DNA of 64,000 nt from Onthophagus taurus (taxonomy: Eukaryota > Arthropoda > Insecta > Coleoptera > Scarabaeidae): NCBI RefSeq assembly GCF_036711975.1, contig NW_027248941.1, positions 2,914,001 to 2,978,000 on the forward strand, given 5' to 3'. Numbering within the stretch: the first letter of the stretch is position 1; every line of letters starts with the position of its first letter. The notes below the pieces were generated by a model, which searched no databases, was not told the DNA's origin, and worked only from the letters and a program-made list of their open reading frames with translations. Positions 50,449 through 62,884 of the stretch are shown here, piece by piece. The position numbers and the translations under genes are program-made.

Positions 50449-52125
50449 CATTACATTACATAGAATACATATAGGGTAGGCGGACCAACCAACCTTGCAC
50501 CGCGACCCTAAGGATCTATTGTACCCCGATAGATATCGTTATCAAATTTCACCGTGCAGTCCAATGCTCTTAACGAACATTAATACCTTGCTCGGCGAAA
50601 GGTCATTCAGATCTTTTGAGGAGATAAACTGCGACCCAAAAATCGAGAATCTGATACGGTTAACGGCAGGACAGTGGCATAAGACATGCTTAACCGTCTC
50701 TGCTTCCTCCGCACATAGTCGGCATTCAACATCGTCGGTTAAACCCAACAAGTTGAGGTGTGCTTTTAATCGGCAGTGCCCAGTAAAAACACCCATTAGA
50801 ACTTTTATGCTACTACGGGCAAGTCCTAAAATATTCCCGGGTTTGACAGTGGCGATGTTAATAAACACCTTAGCATGTCTCATTCCAGGAGAACTGGTCC
50901 ACAGTAGGCGAAGTCTCTCTTCAGCCCACAGTCCAATCCTATATTTGGCCATCGCAAAAGATACACCAACTGCTGGTTCCGGCCCCACAAACGCTTCAGC
51001 GCTGCCATCTCGTGCTACTTTATCTGCCGCTTCATTGCCAGCAACCCCAGAGTGACCCGGGACCCAGATCAGAGAGACTCTGTTATCACAACTCAGTGTG
51101 TTTAATGTTCTCTTACAATCATTAACCAGAGTCGACACCGTTTTCACGGCTTGCAGCGCCTGGAGAGCGGCTTGACTGTCTGAGAAAATTCGTACTGTCA
51201 TGTTCTTCACCCCTCTTTCAAGAAGGATTTTAGCACCCATGTCAATAGCAAATACTTCCGCCTGGAATACAGTACAGTACGTACCCAGGCTGTAGGCTTG
51301 TTTAATTCGAGGTGTCTGGCAGTATACTCCTGCTCCTACCCCTTCAGGCGTTTTTGATCCATCTGTGTACAAGCAAATGTCTGCCCGAACCAGAGAATTT
51401 TCATTTTCGATCCAGGACTGCCGCTCAGGCAGTACAATCTGGTATCGAGCATTAATCACTGATAGTGATACCGCCAAATCTGACGGCATTGATAGCACAG
51501 TATCAGTGCTTATAATGTCTTCCGCAGCCCATTGGTAGGACATGTCGGAACAGTTTTGAGCGTATTGCTTAAATCTGTAAATGGTTGTTCTAGCCACTTT
51601 CTCTATATGCAAATGCAGAGGAGATAGGCCAAGCAGAACCTCCATTGCTAGAGTTGGCGTTGTGCCTATCGCACCAGAGATTGCCAATCCAGCTACTCGT
51701 TGAATTCGTGAAAGTTTACTGATAACTGAAGTCTGTCGGACTTTCCTATACCAGGCTGCTGCTCCGTATGTGATCATAGGTCTAACCACAGTCACATCAT
51801 AGAGCCAGTACAGTCTTTCAGGGGTAAGACCCCAATTTTTTCCACAAAGACTGCGACAAGTCCACAAGGATAGTCTAGCTTTGTGCAAAACTCCCTGCAA
51901 ATGTCCATTCCATGACAGGGTTTTGTCTAGGATTACTCCTAGATATTCGACTTCCTTTGAGAAAGGAATTTCTTCACCTTGGATAGTTGGACGGATTAGT
52001 CCATCCAACTTTCGCTTCCCGGTGAAGGGCACAACAATTGTCTTTTGCGGGTTTATTGAGAGGTTCTCTCCCTTACACCAAGCGCAAATGGTATCTAGGG
52101 TCACCTGGAGGACTTTAGATATAAG
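50449..52125 (-). mobile_element. 5'-truncated LINE with an open reverse transcriptase/RNase H frame
   Basis: A single minus-strand frame from 52104 to 50542 (520 residues) is uninterrupted. It covers the end of the reverse transcriptase (EVEYLGVILDKTLSW, MITYGAAAW). An RNase H domain follows with the acidic residues in CLYTDGSKT, FQAEVFAID and IFSDSQAAL, plus WVPGHSGVAGNEAADK. A zinc knuckle CRLCAEEAETVKHVLCHC ends the protein. RT plus RNase H in this order fits the I/R1/LOA group. The 3' tail is a TGTAA repeat. The 9 bp direct repeat CTAGAACTA flanks it (50440-50448, 52126-52134) within a CTAGAACTAACAC element. The intact frame indicates a young insertion. Confidence 0.88.
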
Positions 52126-52290
52126 CTAGAACTAACATTAGACCTAGAAACATCTCTCCAGACGGCTAAATCGGAATGATTCTAGTTCTACGTCTTGTGT
52201 TAGTTCTAGTGATAGTGCTAGAGCAAAACTAGAACTAACACTAGACCTAGAGCTAAAAACATTTGGGTTTAGCCGTTCGTCTGAAGACGA
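52126..52290. repeat. CTAGAACTAACAC-family fragment, host of the LINE
   Basis: Blocks CTAGAACTAACATTAGACC, GATTCTAGTTCTACG, GTGTTAGTTCTAGTG and ACTAGAACTAACACTAGACC show a head-to-head arrangement of family tips. Joining 50425-50448 with 52135 onward gives a continuous family sequence, which shows that the LINE inserted here. Confidence 0.65.
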
Positions 52291-52369
52291 AAGTTTTAAA
52301 CAAAAAATAATCTTTGTGAATCCTGTATAGCATTGATCCCGTTTTAGTGTGCAGATAATGTGATTTGGC

Positions 52370-53050
52370 CTGATTAAGCCGAGGTCGCTTGCGGGCGTGA
52401 CTTTTCAATTAATATCATATCACCGTTTGGTTAAACTTGAGATAGAGTTTGTAGCTTTTATGCTTAATTAAGTCCGGGCGCTGTAATTGATACCACATCA
52501 GCACTAAATTGCACAACACTCAACAATTAACGTATCAACCAAAGGCTGATTCGCACATTGCAATGCCTCGGTTGTACATGTAGTTGAAACATTTAAGTAC
52601 GATGTTAAGGTTTATGTTCTCAGCTTATCCACATTTATATTATTATAAATATTGACCTCGGCATATTCAGAATTGTATCGGTATGATATGAATTAACACC
52701 ATATGTGTTAATCGTTTTTTTTTTTGCAATTCGTATAATTAGTTGTGGATTCTCTATTACAAGATTAACCGAGGTTGCTTGCCTCCGAGGTGTTGTAGTT
52801 TAAGTTAGAACCGTAACGACATGGTTTAATCAAGTACAATACCACATTTTAAATTCTCCGTTTAATCAAGGTCGTTTGCGGTCGAGGCGCTGCGACTCAT
52901 TTTGAATGAATGTCGTATTAACTGCAATTCCTGAGCTTAATTCAGCGAAGTCGTATATTCAGCGTTCTAGCATAAACCGAGGTTGCTTGTTTCAAGGTTC
53001 CCCATGATTAATCTGGAATTTTATATGACATCAACATCGGAAAATTATAA
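52370..53050. repeat. Degenerate repeat with CCGAGGT(T/C)GCTTGC boxes
   Basis: The phrase TTAA(G/C)CCGAGGTCGCTTGC and variants occur at about 52378, 52767, 52863 (AATCAAGGTCGTTTGCGG) and 52977 (AAACCGAGGTTGCTTG). The last three are spaced about 100-115 bp. Between them lies similar AATTAA-rich sequence. This is an old tandem array or several fragments of one repeat. Confidence 0.45.
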
Positions 53051-54432
53051 ACGCATTTGTAATGTTTTTGTAGAATCAACCAATCATTTTTTTTAACCCA
53101 TCCACATAACTTACTTTATCTTCGTCCAATAATTCTTGCGCGCATTTTCCCAACCGATGCGACATCGTCGGTTTCCCGATTTCCCCACGCAGATAAACCC
53201 CGGGGTTGAACGTCACTGGAGTTAAATTTACACCAGCGGTCGTTAGTCACGGACCGTAGGTGCGTTTTCGGCCACCCGCGAATGATTTACTTTCCCCCAA
53301 AACCCCGACACACCGCTCGCCCAACCCAGGATGTGATCCCGAAACTCTCACAGAGATAAACTCTCTTCCTTCAAATCACACACAAAATCAACCACAAAAA
53401 AATCGATAACACATAAAAATAACCACCCCTATATAGTTGGGTAGTAACTATACAGGATGGTTATTTTTAAAAAGATGTTAATTCCCAAAAGTAGAGTTTT
53501 TACAACGAGAGTGTTATATTCGAGGGGGTGCTTTTAAAAGCATGTACAACGACCGCGGGTAATAAATAACAATTTTTCGAGGGCGAGCACCCATTAAGCC
53601 CGACGTTTTTTACGTCACACTTATTATTTTTTTGTTTCATTTCTTTTTTTTTTTTTGTATAAAAACGTAATCATCAAATCAATTTTTACATCTAGACGCG
53701 CATCAAAAAGATTTCCGTAAGAAATCACACTCATTAAAAATAATTAAAGTGCTCGAAAAAAAAAAGGGTGGTTTCGGATTTCACTTTAATAACGAGGTGG
53801 TTGGTTTTTTTTTTCTTTAATGAGGGCGCTAAGGAATTACTAAGGTGTAAGAAAAGGACAACATAGAAAAAGATAACAAAGGAATTGTCCCGATACTTTT
53901 AAGGGAATTCGTCGTCGTAGAAGAAGAAGGGGTGAAAACTCCCCCCCTCCGTCACAAAATGGGTTTTCCGCATGGAAATTTCCGGTGGAAATATTCGAAT
54001 CTCTCCCACTTGACCAACCGGTGCAAGAAAAATTCAATATAACGCTTCGAAAAGCGGTTTTTGATTTTTTTTATTTCCCTCGTAACCACCATCGAAAAGG
54101 TTCAACCCCCTACAGTCGCCGACGTTTTCACCTCGTTTCCTTTCCCGCGCGCCCTTAACGTTTCAAAAACCACCATCTCTCGGGATAAAAACGACATTTT
54201 TCCACCGGAAATGTAACTCAATTTGATTTCCCCATAGATGCCGCAATTTTAATTTCTATTCGAAATATATCACGTTAAATTATGCGAAACGAGCGTAATA
54301 ACAATAAAACTTTTCAAACTTTACACAAATCCACCCCATCCACCCCCTTCTCTTCGTTACGATACAAACTTGGAACGTTAAACCAAGTTGAGTTCGGGTA
54401 ACGTTTGATGCATTCAAAAGCTGCTTAACATA
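53051..54432. other. Single-copy stretch with a candidate 5' exon and a hairpin
   Basis: Moderately GC-rich with no supported gene. On the minus strand 53165-53115 reads ATG plus 16 codons up to a GTAAGT donor (see findings). At 53418-53473 arms AAAATAACCACC...TATAGTT and AACTATACAGGATGGTTATTTT pair as a hairpin, with tips like the palindromic elements. 54370-54430 is inverted relative to 47190-47260. Confidence 0.4.
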
Positions 54433-54828
54433 TACAGGTTGTCCCGTATCTTCCGCATCAGAGCATTATACGGTTGTAGGATAGATTATTCTGAAGCAAT
54501 CTTTCTAATAAAATTTTTTCGAAATGTTTATGATAACCGCACGGGAACTGTTTAAACGAACTGTTTTTCGTCCAATCAGCAGATCGCTACGCCGATGATA
54601 ACCGTTTCCCACGTGTACTCACCAATAGATTCGGCACGGAAAGGGAAATAAACTTTTTCGGTGAATCAAAGTCGTCCGCTATTGGACAATAGCGGATAAC
54701 TTTAAACTGTTCCCGTGCGGTTAATATAAATAAACATTTCGAAAAAAATTTATTAGAAAGATCGCTTCAGAATAATGTATCCTACAACCGTATGAAGCAC
54801 TGATGTGGAAGATACGGGACAGCCTGTA
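54433..54828. mobile_element. Palindromic (foldback) element, family C
   Basis: Left tip TACAGGTTGTCCCGTATCTT and right tip AAGATACGGGACAGCCTGTA are inverted copies. Arms of about 180 bp include CGTGCGGTT/AACCGCACG and CATTTCGAAAAAA pairs. TA flanks both ends. No ORF. Confidence 0.75.
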
Positions 54829-54842
54829 TAGAATGTGCGGTA

Positions 54843-56038
54843 TACAGGGTGTTTCGGTGACTCGGGGAACAAATTTAACCATATATACTAGAGTGAAAAT
54901 GATGACGATTCATGTAAAAAAAAATTAGTAAAAGTCTTCAAATTTCAAAGATACAGGCCATAAAAGTTAGGAAATTTTAACACATTTTTCCAAATATCTT
55001 AAACACTATTTACAGTAAAGCGTTGAAATTTGGTACAGTGTAAATCAATGTCATGTAAAATCGTTAGGCAATTTATGAATTGGATCGGTCATCGGGAACA
55101 ATGCTATATAGGATCTTCCTAAAGTTTGTTTGTTCAGAACTTTTTTATTCTATCATAACCGTACATTTACGTTTGCAGTTCCTAATAGCAAATTTAATTT
55201 AGAAATTTTTATTACTCTTAGATAATATTGATAAAAGTCGCCGTTTTCGTGTTAAATGCAAAAATGTTGGGTTCCGATTTCATTAATAGCACTAAAAAAA
55301 AAAAATAAATCTAAGTTTTTGAACATTTCCTTTAGTATTTTTTATTACTTGTTTTGTTATTTTATGTATGTTTTTATTATTCCTATTGGTGTTGTCGTTT
55401 TTTTGTTTATTTTTTGTTGATTTTTAATTTATGGTTTTCGAATTCATTTATTAAACCAACTAAAACAAATTAAAAATGTGATTTAGCTAAATCTACACTG
55501 GGACATGTTGCATGCATAATAGTTATGACAGCTCAGTTCGATTTTCACTTGTCATTGCCAATTCAGATTATTTATTTATTTCTTTTTTTTTGTGTTATTG
55601 AATTCGGAACCTAACATTTTTGCATTTAATACGAAAACGATGGTTTTTATCAATATTCTCTAAGAGTGATAAAAGATTCTAAACTAAATTTACTATTAGA
55701 AACTGCAAAAATAAATGTAGGGTTATGATAGAATAAAAAAAGTTCTGAGCAAACAAAGTTTAGGAACAGCCTGTATAGCACTGTTCCCGCGTACCGATCC
55801 AACTCAAAAATTGCCTAATGATTTGACGTGATATTAGTTTACACTGTACCAAATTTCAACGCTTTACCATAAATAGTGTTTAAGATATTTAGAAAAATGT
55901 GTTAAAATTTCATAATTTTGATAGCCTGTATCTTTGCAATTTGAGGACTTTTACTAATTTTTTTTACATGAATCGTCATCATTTTCACTCTAGTATACTA
56001 GGTTACATTTGTTCCCCGAGTCACCGAAACACCCTGTA
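54843..56038. mobile_element. Palindromic (foldback) element, family D
   Basis: Left tip TACAGGGTGTTTCGGTGACT and right tip AGTCACCGAAACACCCTGTA are exact inverted copies. The arms run about 500 bp each to a low-complexity centre near 55430. Paired blocks include ATGACGATTCATGTAAAAAA and AACGCTTTAC. It lies only 14 bp from family C. No ORF. Confidence 0.8.
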
Positions 56039-56099
56039 TACATTATACTCTGTATTAAAAAGTCGATTTTTAATATCATGATTGTCTTACATAGAAATA

Positions 56100-56690
56100 A
56101 ACATGATACCATAGCATATTTGAACTTATTTTAACGGCTTTTTTAACGAATATTACGAATATATTAAAATTAACATCAAAACCATGAGGTAACTGTCAAT
56201 CTCAATTATGACATATTCGTAATCAATGTAATCATCATTAAAAATCCTTTAAAATGACTACAAACACAACCAATTTATCTTCATTATAAATGAAGACATG
56301 GTCAACTTCCCGTTAGAAATGTCAATGTAAAATTTGATATATTTGCTAAAAATCCTTTGAAATGAATCCAAACATGATACGTTTAATTCCAATATTACTC
56401 GAGATATAAGCAAATTCCGGTTTTAAATGTCAATGTCATTTTGACATATTCATAAACTGTCTTAAAATTTATCACAAAAACAATCTAGGAAACAATGTCA
56501 AAAATTAAGGTTGGTATTAATATTTTAAAATTATGTTGCTAACTTCATTGTTGCCAACTTCGGGTTTAATATTTTTTATTCTAACTTTTTTGTTTTTCGA
56601 GATAATTGCGTCATGTTTGGACTCATTTGAAAGGTTATTTATAAGGATTACGAATACATCAAAATTAAAGTAAAACACGATTTTAATGCA
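56100..56690. repeat. Dispersed GTCAACTTCCGG repeat, forward-type copy
   Basis: Two or more monomer-like units in a row: AATGAAGACATGGTCAACTT, AATGAATCCAAACATGATAC and AATATTACTCGAGATATAAG. Then comes the stretch TTGTTGCCAACTTCGGGTTT that is the reverse complement of blocks in the copies at 40440-40790 and 61240-61330. Confidence 0.7.
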
Positions 56691-58880
56691 TTATTTGTTT
56701 TGTTTGATGAATAATATGTCAGTATTTATATTTGTTTTCGATTATACAAAAAAAAGGCTCTCATTGTTTTTGTTTGCTTTGTCCGGATGGTAATTTTTCA
56801 AATGATCGGACACGGAACAGTTTCGAATGAGCGCGGATAGAGGGGGTAAAAACACAGAGAGAAACAACCCCAAAAACCTAAAACGCAAAAAAAAAACAAA
56901 ATTGAATTCCAGCATCGGAGTCGCGTTTCGATCTCCGCGTCCCGGATTGGATTATTATTTCATAATCCCATTCTACTTTTCCACTTTTAACCGGTTGTTT
57001 CGCGCGCGCATCTCTCTATTCTCAGTTTTACCAACCTAACTGTATTTTGGACGATTCAAATTAAATTTTTTTTCATAAATAATTCAATTTGTATTCAAAT
57101 TCCGGATTATCCAGGAATTTAACCGGGAGTGATGCGATTAGAACCGATTCGATCGCTTCGGTGTTTAACCGACCGAGATGGTCCATAAGGAAATTAGCCA
57201 CCTCACTTAAAGTTTTATTTTATATATTTTTTTTTTTTTGAATGATACAAAATGATTTTTCCGCGTTGAATTTCGCGTAACATCCTTTGGTAGAGTTAAA
57301 AGCGAGATAACGTAGACGTTTCTAAAGGAACAATAAGGCCCCTTATCTGGAAAGGGATGGAAAGAGAAAAACTTGTTGGACATTAACAGAACCGGAGTTA
57401 ACTTCCGCTTTCAACCCTCTCGGCCAAATGGACTGTCCACGTTAAAACGCGTACATCGCCCGAAGAGACAACGACGTCGTCGAGCTTTGAGCTTTTAGAC
57501 ACGGGAAAATCAGCAAACAGATCCGGATTAAGTACTTTTACTACATCTCGCTCCAAATTAATTTCTTAAATACCTTCGGGGAACCTAACACACCAACAAT
57601 AGACTTAGTTTTTATGTTTTAACGACTCTTTGTTTACGCGAGAATAAAAAAATAAGAAAAAAGCAGGGGCGAACTAAGAAGATTCTTTCGGTCTTTTAAG
57701 GTTGTTTGAGCGCCCCGAGGCGCCCTCTCACTAACGACTCTCGGTGTACACTTAAGAAAAAGAGATAAAAAGATAAAATCCAAGGGTGTAGTAATTTTTA
57801 AAAAGTTTTGCCATTAAAAGTAAGAACTCCTAAATACTTGTTCGTTTTCTTATGAATCGAATAAAAAAAATGAAAAATTAATTTGAACAAGAATCGGATA
57901 AATCATTTCCAAATATAAAACACTACATACTTTATGGGGGGTGGGGACTTAGAACAATGGCGTTGTCGATAATTGATGTCTCTTTTCCGTCAGTAGGCCG
58001 CGCGCTCCACGACAAAAGCCGATCGCTTCGACAAAAGCCGATAGAACCAGCCTCCGCCGCTGCACCCTGCAGCATAGAGTCGTTTGTCTTTGAACTCCCT
58101 TTGTTTTCAACACCAACCTCCCCATCATACCATTCAACATCATCCCTTGTTCGTTTACCGGTTTATTATTATTATTATTACGAAATCAGTTTTGATTGCG
58201 ATTCCCGATCGAACACCACAACGATTCCACCCCATCGCGCTTCACCGACGGTGCGTACCCGCTTTTGTTCAAATACCCCCGCCCGCGCGTCGACTCGCAT
58301 TTAAATAATAAAGCTTTTAGTGTGTACTAAAAAGTTCTACATAAATTAGATTCAATTAAAACATAACGATGAAAGATTTAGAAAAACCATAAAACTTGTT
58401 CGTTTATGAGAGATTCCTTATCAAAACTACACTCTCTCACCTTCAAGGAAATGGGGTGGTTTCCTCGCCCTGTTATGTTACGTATAGTCCGAAGGAGATC
58501 TTTTCTCCACCCTCGGAACGACCTCTCCAGTTTCCCCTTCAAAGAGACATAAAAATGTCCGTATCTCGACGCGAACGACGTGGTTTACGGGTATAAAAAA
58601 AAATAGATGGAGCTGAGATCGGTTAAAAAGGAGGAGGAAGAAGAAGGAATAAGACGAGAAAAGAAAGTCGAGTGGTTATTTCACGATATACGATCAAAAG
58701 AAAAGAAAATCAACTTTTCATAAAATCATTTTTTTGTTTGGGGAGAAATAAATAGGGTTTGGTTAAGCAGTTATTAACCCGGCTCTGAATAAATCAACTT
58801 TTTGTGTTTGAACAATTCGCCCCGTTTCTCGGAAGGGACGATTGTTAATCGCTATCAAGATGGTGGAGTAATGAAAAGAT
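56691..58880. other. Single-copy non-coding stretch
   Basis: No supported gene. It is moderately GC-rich, with many CGTCG and purine-rich runs. Open frames at 57949-58304 are low-complexity and lack start and splice support. Possible Fas3 regulatory sequence by position only. Confidence 0.35.
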
Positions 58881-58884
58881 TATA

Positions 58885-59335
58885 ACCTACAAAAAAACTG
58901 TAAAAAATTGACAATTTGAGGATTCTGACATAAAGTATTTGGAGAAAAGCTGTCAAAAATTGACGTCTTTACATTTCAAAATGACACTGTATTTGAAACG
59001 TTAAAAAGACTGAAATATCGAAAACGTTTTAATCGTTTTTAAGTCGTTTATAACCTAAAACATCCGTTAAGGAGCTGTCAAAATTGACGTTTTGACATTT
59101 TAAAATGACATTAACGTAATACTTGTATTCGAAACTCAAAAACGTATTCATCTATTAAGTCGATTATAACCTACATCTGTCAAGGAGCTGTCAAACTGGC
59201 AAAATTTGACATAATTAGCTAAAAGGTGATCTTCAACTAATTCTTTTAAATAAAGCCGCGAAACGACATTAAGCATCCGTCAAAAAGCTATCAAACTGTC
59301 AAAATTTGACATAATTAGCTAGAAAAGGTAATTTC
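58885..59335. repeat. Tandem repeat of about 115-bp units with CTGTCAAAATTGAC boxes
   Basis: About four degenerate units. AAGTCG(T/A)TTATAACCTA occurs at 59041 and 59157. GGAGCTGTCAAA-type boxes occur at 58955, 59072, 59187 and, as AAGCTATCAAA, 59286. The last two units share TTTGACATAATTAGCTA exactly. Confidence 0.65.
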
Positions 59336-60690
59336 AAGTTAATTACTTCACATAAAATTACCAATTAATGTTTAAAAACCAATTGACTTTATTATTGAAA
59401 GTTGAAATTAAAATCTAAACTATTAAAATTTATTATAAATATAATTAGCGTTTTTAATCAAAGATGATTATCGATTTAACGTTTTAATTAGGATGATTGA
59501 CGGCAATAACCATATTAATTTATAATTAAAAAGTGTTTGTAAACCGTAATTCATCATCGATTTAAACCGAGTTTGTAATATAAATTGGAAAAGTTTATGA
59601 CTAAGAGAGAAGAAGGCCGCGTTGTGGTTTTCAATGTAGTACGATTTAAAATTTCTCGTTTACCGGCAACGACAACAAATAGAACGGCACTAATCGGTTT
59701 TAATAATCAGCAAGAACCGTTTATTAAGAATGAAGAAAGCCTTTCACCGATTTTCCAACTAACAACCATGAAAATATTACATTTTCGAACCTTTTTTAAT
59801 TCTTTTTTTTTTTTGTTATTTTCTTTTAACCTCATTTTATTTTTTAACTTTTAGCGCACGCAACGCTCGACAACCGAGGACGGGAGCTTTAATTAGGAAC
59901 GTTCTTTGTGTATCCAGTTGCCTCTGTCTACCTCGAAACAAAAAATGTAACAAACATTGTTGGTGCGGTAAAATTAATGAACGCCATCTCTATCTCGAAA
60001 CGATAATCAAAATTAGAAATAAAATAAATCCACAATTTATTTTCAATCCAACACTTATTCTGTTCATGTAAATGAAAGAAAACGAAATAGACGTGGAAAG
60101 GTTCAAAATTAAGCTCGCTTGTGCATGACAATGATGGCGGGGGCGAGGGATGAGGGGTGACAGGGAGAGGAATCAAGTTGGCCGTTCGTCGTCGAGTGAA
60201 TCGACGAAAAGGGGGGCCAACTCGCCGCTTCGCGCGCCCTCTGACGGACCGGAAGCGACCGGAATTCCCAATTTGCAACCCATAGAGGGCTCCACCGATT
60301 GGAAACAAAAGAGCGGCGGCGGTGGAGATTAAAAATAAAAAAAAAAAATGAAACGAAGTTGGGAAAAGAGAAAAGGGGTTTTAGCGGGTAGGTTAAAAAA
60401 ATACTTTGTTTGAGAGTAAATTTGCCTATCAAAATTTGTTTAATCAACTTTCAACAAAAAAAAAGAAGTTGGAGTATTATTTCATGGCATTGTTGTACAT
60501 TTTCATTAACACATCTTGCGCGGGCACTTTAAACATCACAAAAACCAATCGATAACAATAATCCATCTATAATCCGTAAAAAACGATTTTAGTCGCTTCC
60601 CGCTCAAGTTGTAAAATCCGCGCAAAACGACTTTAGTCGTTTCCCGCGCAAGATGTGTTAAATTATTTGCATTATTCGTTTTTTTTTGTT
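59336..60690. other. Single-copy non-coding stretch with a short duplication
   Basis: No supported gene. 60120-60330 is GC-rich and open in several frames by composition. At 60570-60658 a unit of about 48 bp (AACGATTTTAGTCGCTTCCC and AACGACTTTAGTCGTTTCCC) is duplicated in tandem. Confidence 0.4.
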
Positions 60691-60714
60691 ATACGCACGT
60701 AGCCTTTGAGAAAC

Positions 60715-60930
60715 ACACGGCTAAACCCAAATATTTCTACTTCTAGGTTTAGTGCTAGATCCAGCGATAATGCTGAACAACTTAGCAGCGCTAAATAACT
60801 AAACCTAGAACTAACACTAGACGCACGGCTAAACTCCAAACTTTCTAGTTGTAGGTCTAGTGTTAGTTCTAGGTTTATTTCAATAAAACATGATTTTGAT
60901 GTTTTTTTAAAGAGATACGACGCACGGCTA
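60715..60930. repeat. CTAGAACTAACAC-family fragments
   Basis: Contains ACGGCTAAACCCAAATATTT, CCTAGAACTAACACTAGACG and GTCTAGTGTTAGTTCTAGG in opposite orientations, with ACGCACGGCTAAA three times. Several partial copies are joined. A further fragment lies at 61670-61740. Confidence 0.6.
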
Positions 60931-60949
60931 AAAAAAACTTTCAGGTGTC

Positions 60950-61640
60950 AATGCCAACTTTAATTTAACTGTTATATTCATAATCTTCATAAAATAATCT
61001 TTAAAATGAGCCCAAACATGACGCAATTATCTCAAAAAACAAAAAAATTACAACTTTCAACTTTAATTTTGACATATTTGTCATGTTTATAAAAAATCCT
61101 TTAAAATTAATCCAAACTCGACATGTTTAACTTCAATATTAATGGAGATATGATCAACTTCCGGTTTGAAACGTCAACGTCAATTTTGACATATCTGTCA
61201 TCTTCATTAAAAAACCTTTAAAATTAGTCAAAAGATGACTCATCTTTTATCTCGAAAAACAAAAAAGTTGGAATAAAAAATATTAACCTAAACTTGGCAA
61301 CAATGAAGTTAGCAACATAATTTGTTAATAATTCATTATTGAGATTTTTTTGTTTTGTGACAAATTTTAAGACATTTTATAAAAATTAAAAATATGTCAA
61401 AATAACATTGACATTTAAAACCGGAAGTTGCTTATATCTCGGGTAATATAAGTTAAATCATGTGTTTGAAGGATTATTAATGAAGATTATGAATATGTGA
61501 AAATTGACGTTGACATTTCTAACCGGAAGTTGACCATGTCTTCATCAATATTGAAGAGAACTTCGTGTTTGTACTCTTTTTAAAGGATTTTTAATGATGA
61601 TTACGAATAGGTCAAAATTATTTTAATTTTTTATTAATTT
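60950..61640. repeat. Dispersed GTCAACTTCCGG repeat, long copy
   Basis: Consecutive monomers with GTCAACTTTAATTTAAC, AAACGTCAACGTCAATTTTG and AAGTTGGAATAAAAAATAT, ending in inverted monomers (AACCGGAAGTTGACCATG). Forward and inverted units sit in one block. Confidence 0.7.
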
Positions 61641-61744
61641 GAATTTTTAATTAATATTCAAGAACATTCGGGTTTAACCGTCTTAAGAGACGCACGGTTA
61701 AACACAAATGATTCTAGTTCTAGGTGTTAATGTTTGGAACATGA

Positions 61745-62880
61745 GATCAAAATAAGTTTTTGATATAAAATAGAAAGCGCTTTTAAATGCAATAAAAGTG
61801 ATTGATAAAAAATGTTTAATTGCAAATGTATTAATTAAACAGAATAAATTTTAAATAAAGGTAAAAGTAAATCCGATTCAAATTAAAACAAAATTAACCA
61901 ACAAAACTTTCTTGGATTTCCTATTTTGAAAGAGTTCCCGGATAACAACCGACTAATTGTAGACAAGTAAATAAATTAAAAGTAATTCATTCAATTTCAA
62001 AGAGTTTTGCAGTAAAACGAGAATGAAAAGTGAGCGAAAATTGCGTAAGATAGATTATAGATAAAAATCTTTTGAAAAAAACTATAATATAACGGAGGTG
62101 AGTGTCTCAGCAACGAGAATGAGTCGGAATGAGTCACCGGTTTGTCATGGCACTGACAACGGGGTAACCTCGATTCTCCGAACAGGTATAAATTGATGAA
62201 ACGGGCACGTTGGGAACACAAATAATGAATACCTCGTCGTCTACTTATAACGGAATTTCGTTTCAAATTTAAATTCATAAAGTGTCCCATAAAATTTCAA
62301 CACAATTTAATATTTAACTGTTGAATTTCGGGGTCTAATTAGAATCGGTTTCGACAACACGATCCCGTTAATTGCACTGATCAAAGAACCGGGGGGGTTG
62401 AGTTCTCCTTTGAAGGTGTTCCTGAATTCCCCAAAACGGCTCGTGATATTGTGTTCGGGGTTTAAATTATTGAGGTCGAATCAAATACATAACTTGTTAT
62501 ATAAAATCGTGGGATAAAATTTATTTTTTTTAAGGAAAATTCGCACGCTTTCTAAAGCGACGTTTAAAAAAACTGATAAAAAAATAAAATTCGTTCCGAT
62601 TGAAAACCTAACCGGGGGAAATTCGAACGGAAAATCTGTTTGTACTGAGACTTAATTTCATCCGAGCCGCGTGGGGGGCGAAAAATTAATTGGAAATTCA
62701 ATTAACCCCTTCCGAAACCAACGAACGACGCGGACAGCTTTCGAAGTGTTTACTTTCAAAGTTTTTCCAACCCCTACTTTCAAAAAAAATCTAATTATCT
62801 TCCTCCTTTTAAGATATCTACTTGAAAAAAATTAATTAAAAATTCAAAATAAAAAAATAAAATTGATTTAATTAAAATAA
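61745..62880. other. Single-copy non-coding stretch
   Basis: No supported gene. 62280-62780 is GC-richer (AACCGGGGGGGTTGAGTTC). A frame at 62290-61997 lacks start or splice support. Confidence 0.35.
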
Positions 62881-62884
62881 TTTT

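Noticed and set aside
50495-51055. 186-aa plus-strand open frame
   Set aside because: Antisense shadow of the intact LINE frame.
57949-58308. Overlapping frames on both strands near 58 kb
   Set aside because: Frames are open in three registers because of GC-richer low-complexity sequence, and none has a known motif.
60109-60447. Frames on both strands at the GC-rich island near 60.2 kb
   Set aside because: Compositional open frames with homopolymer-like peptides (Phe runs, Gly runs).
61997-62290. 97-aa minus-strand frame
   Set aside because: Composition-driven, with no splice signals, domains or signal peptide.
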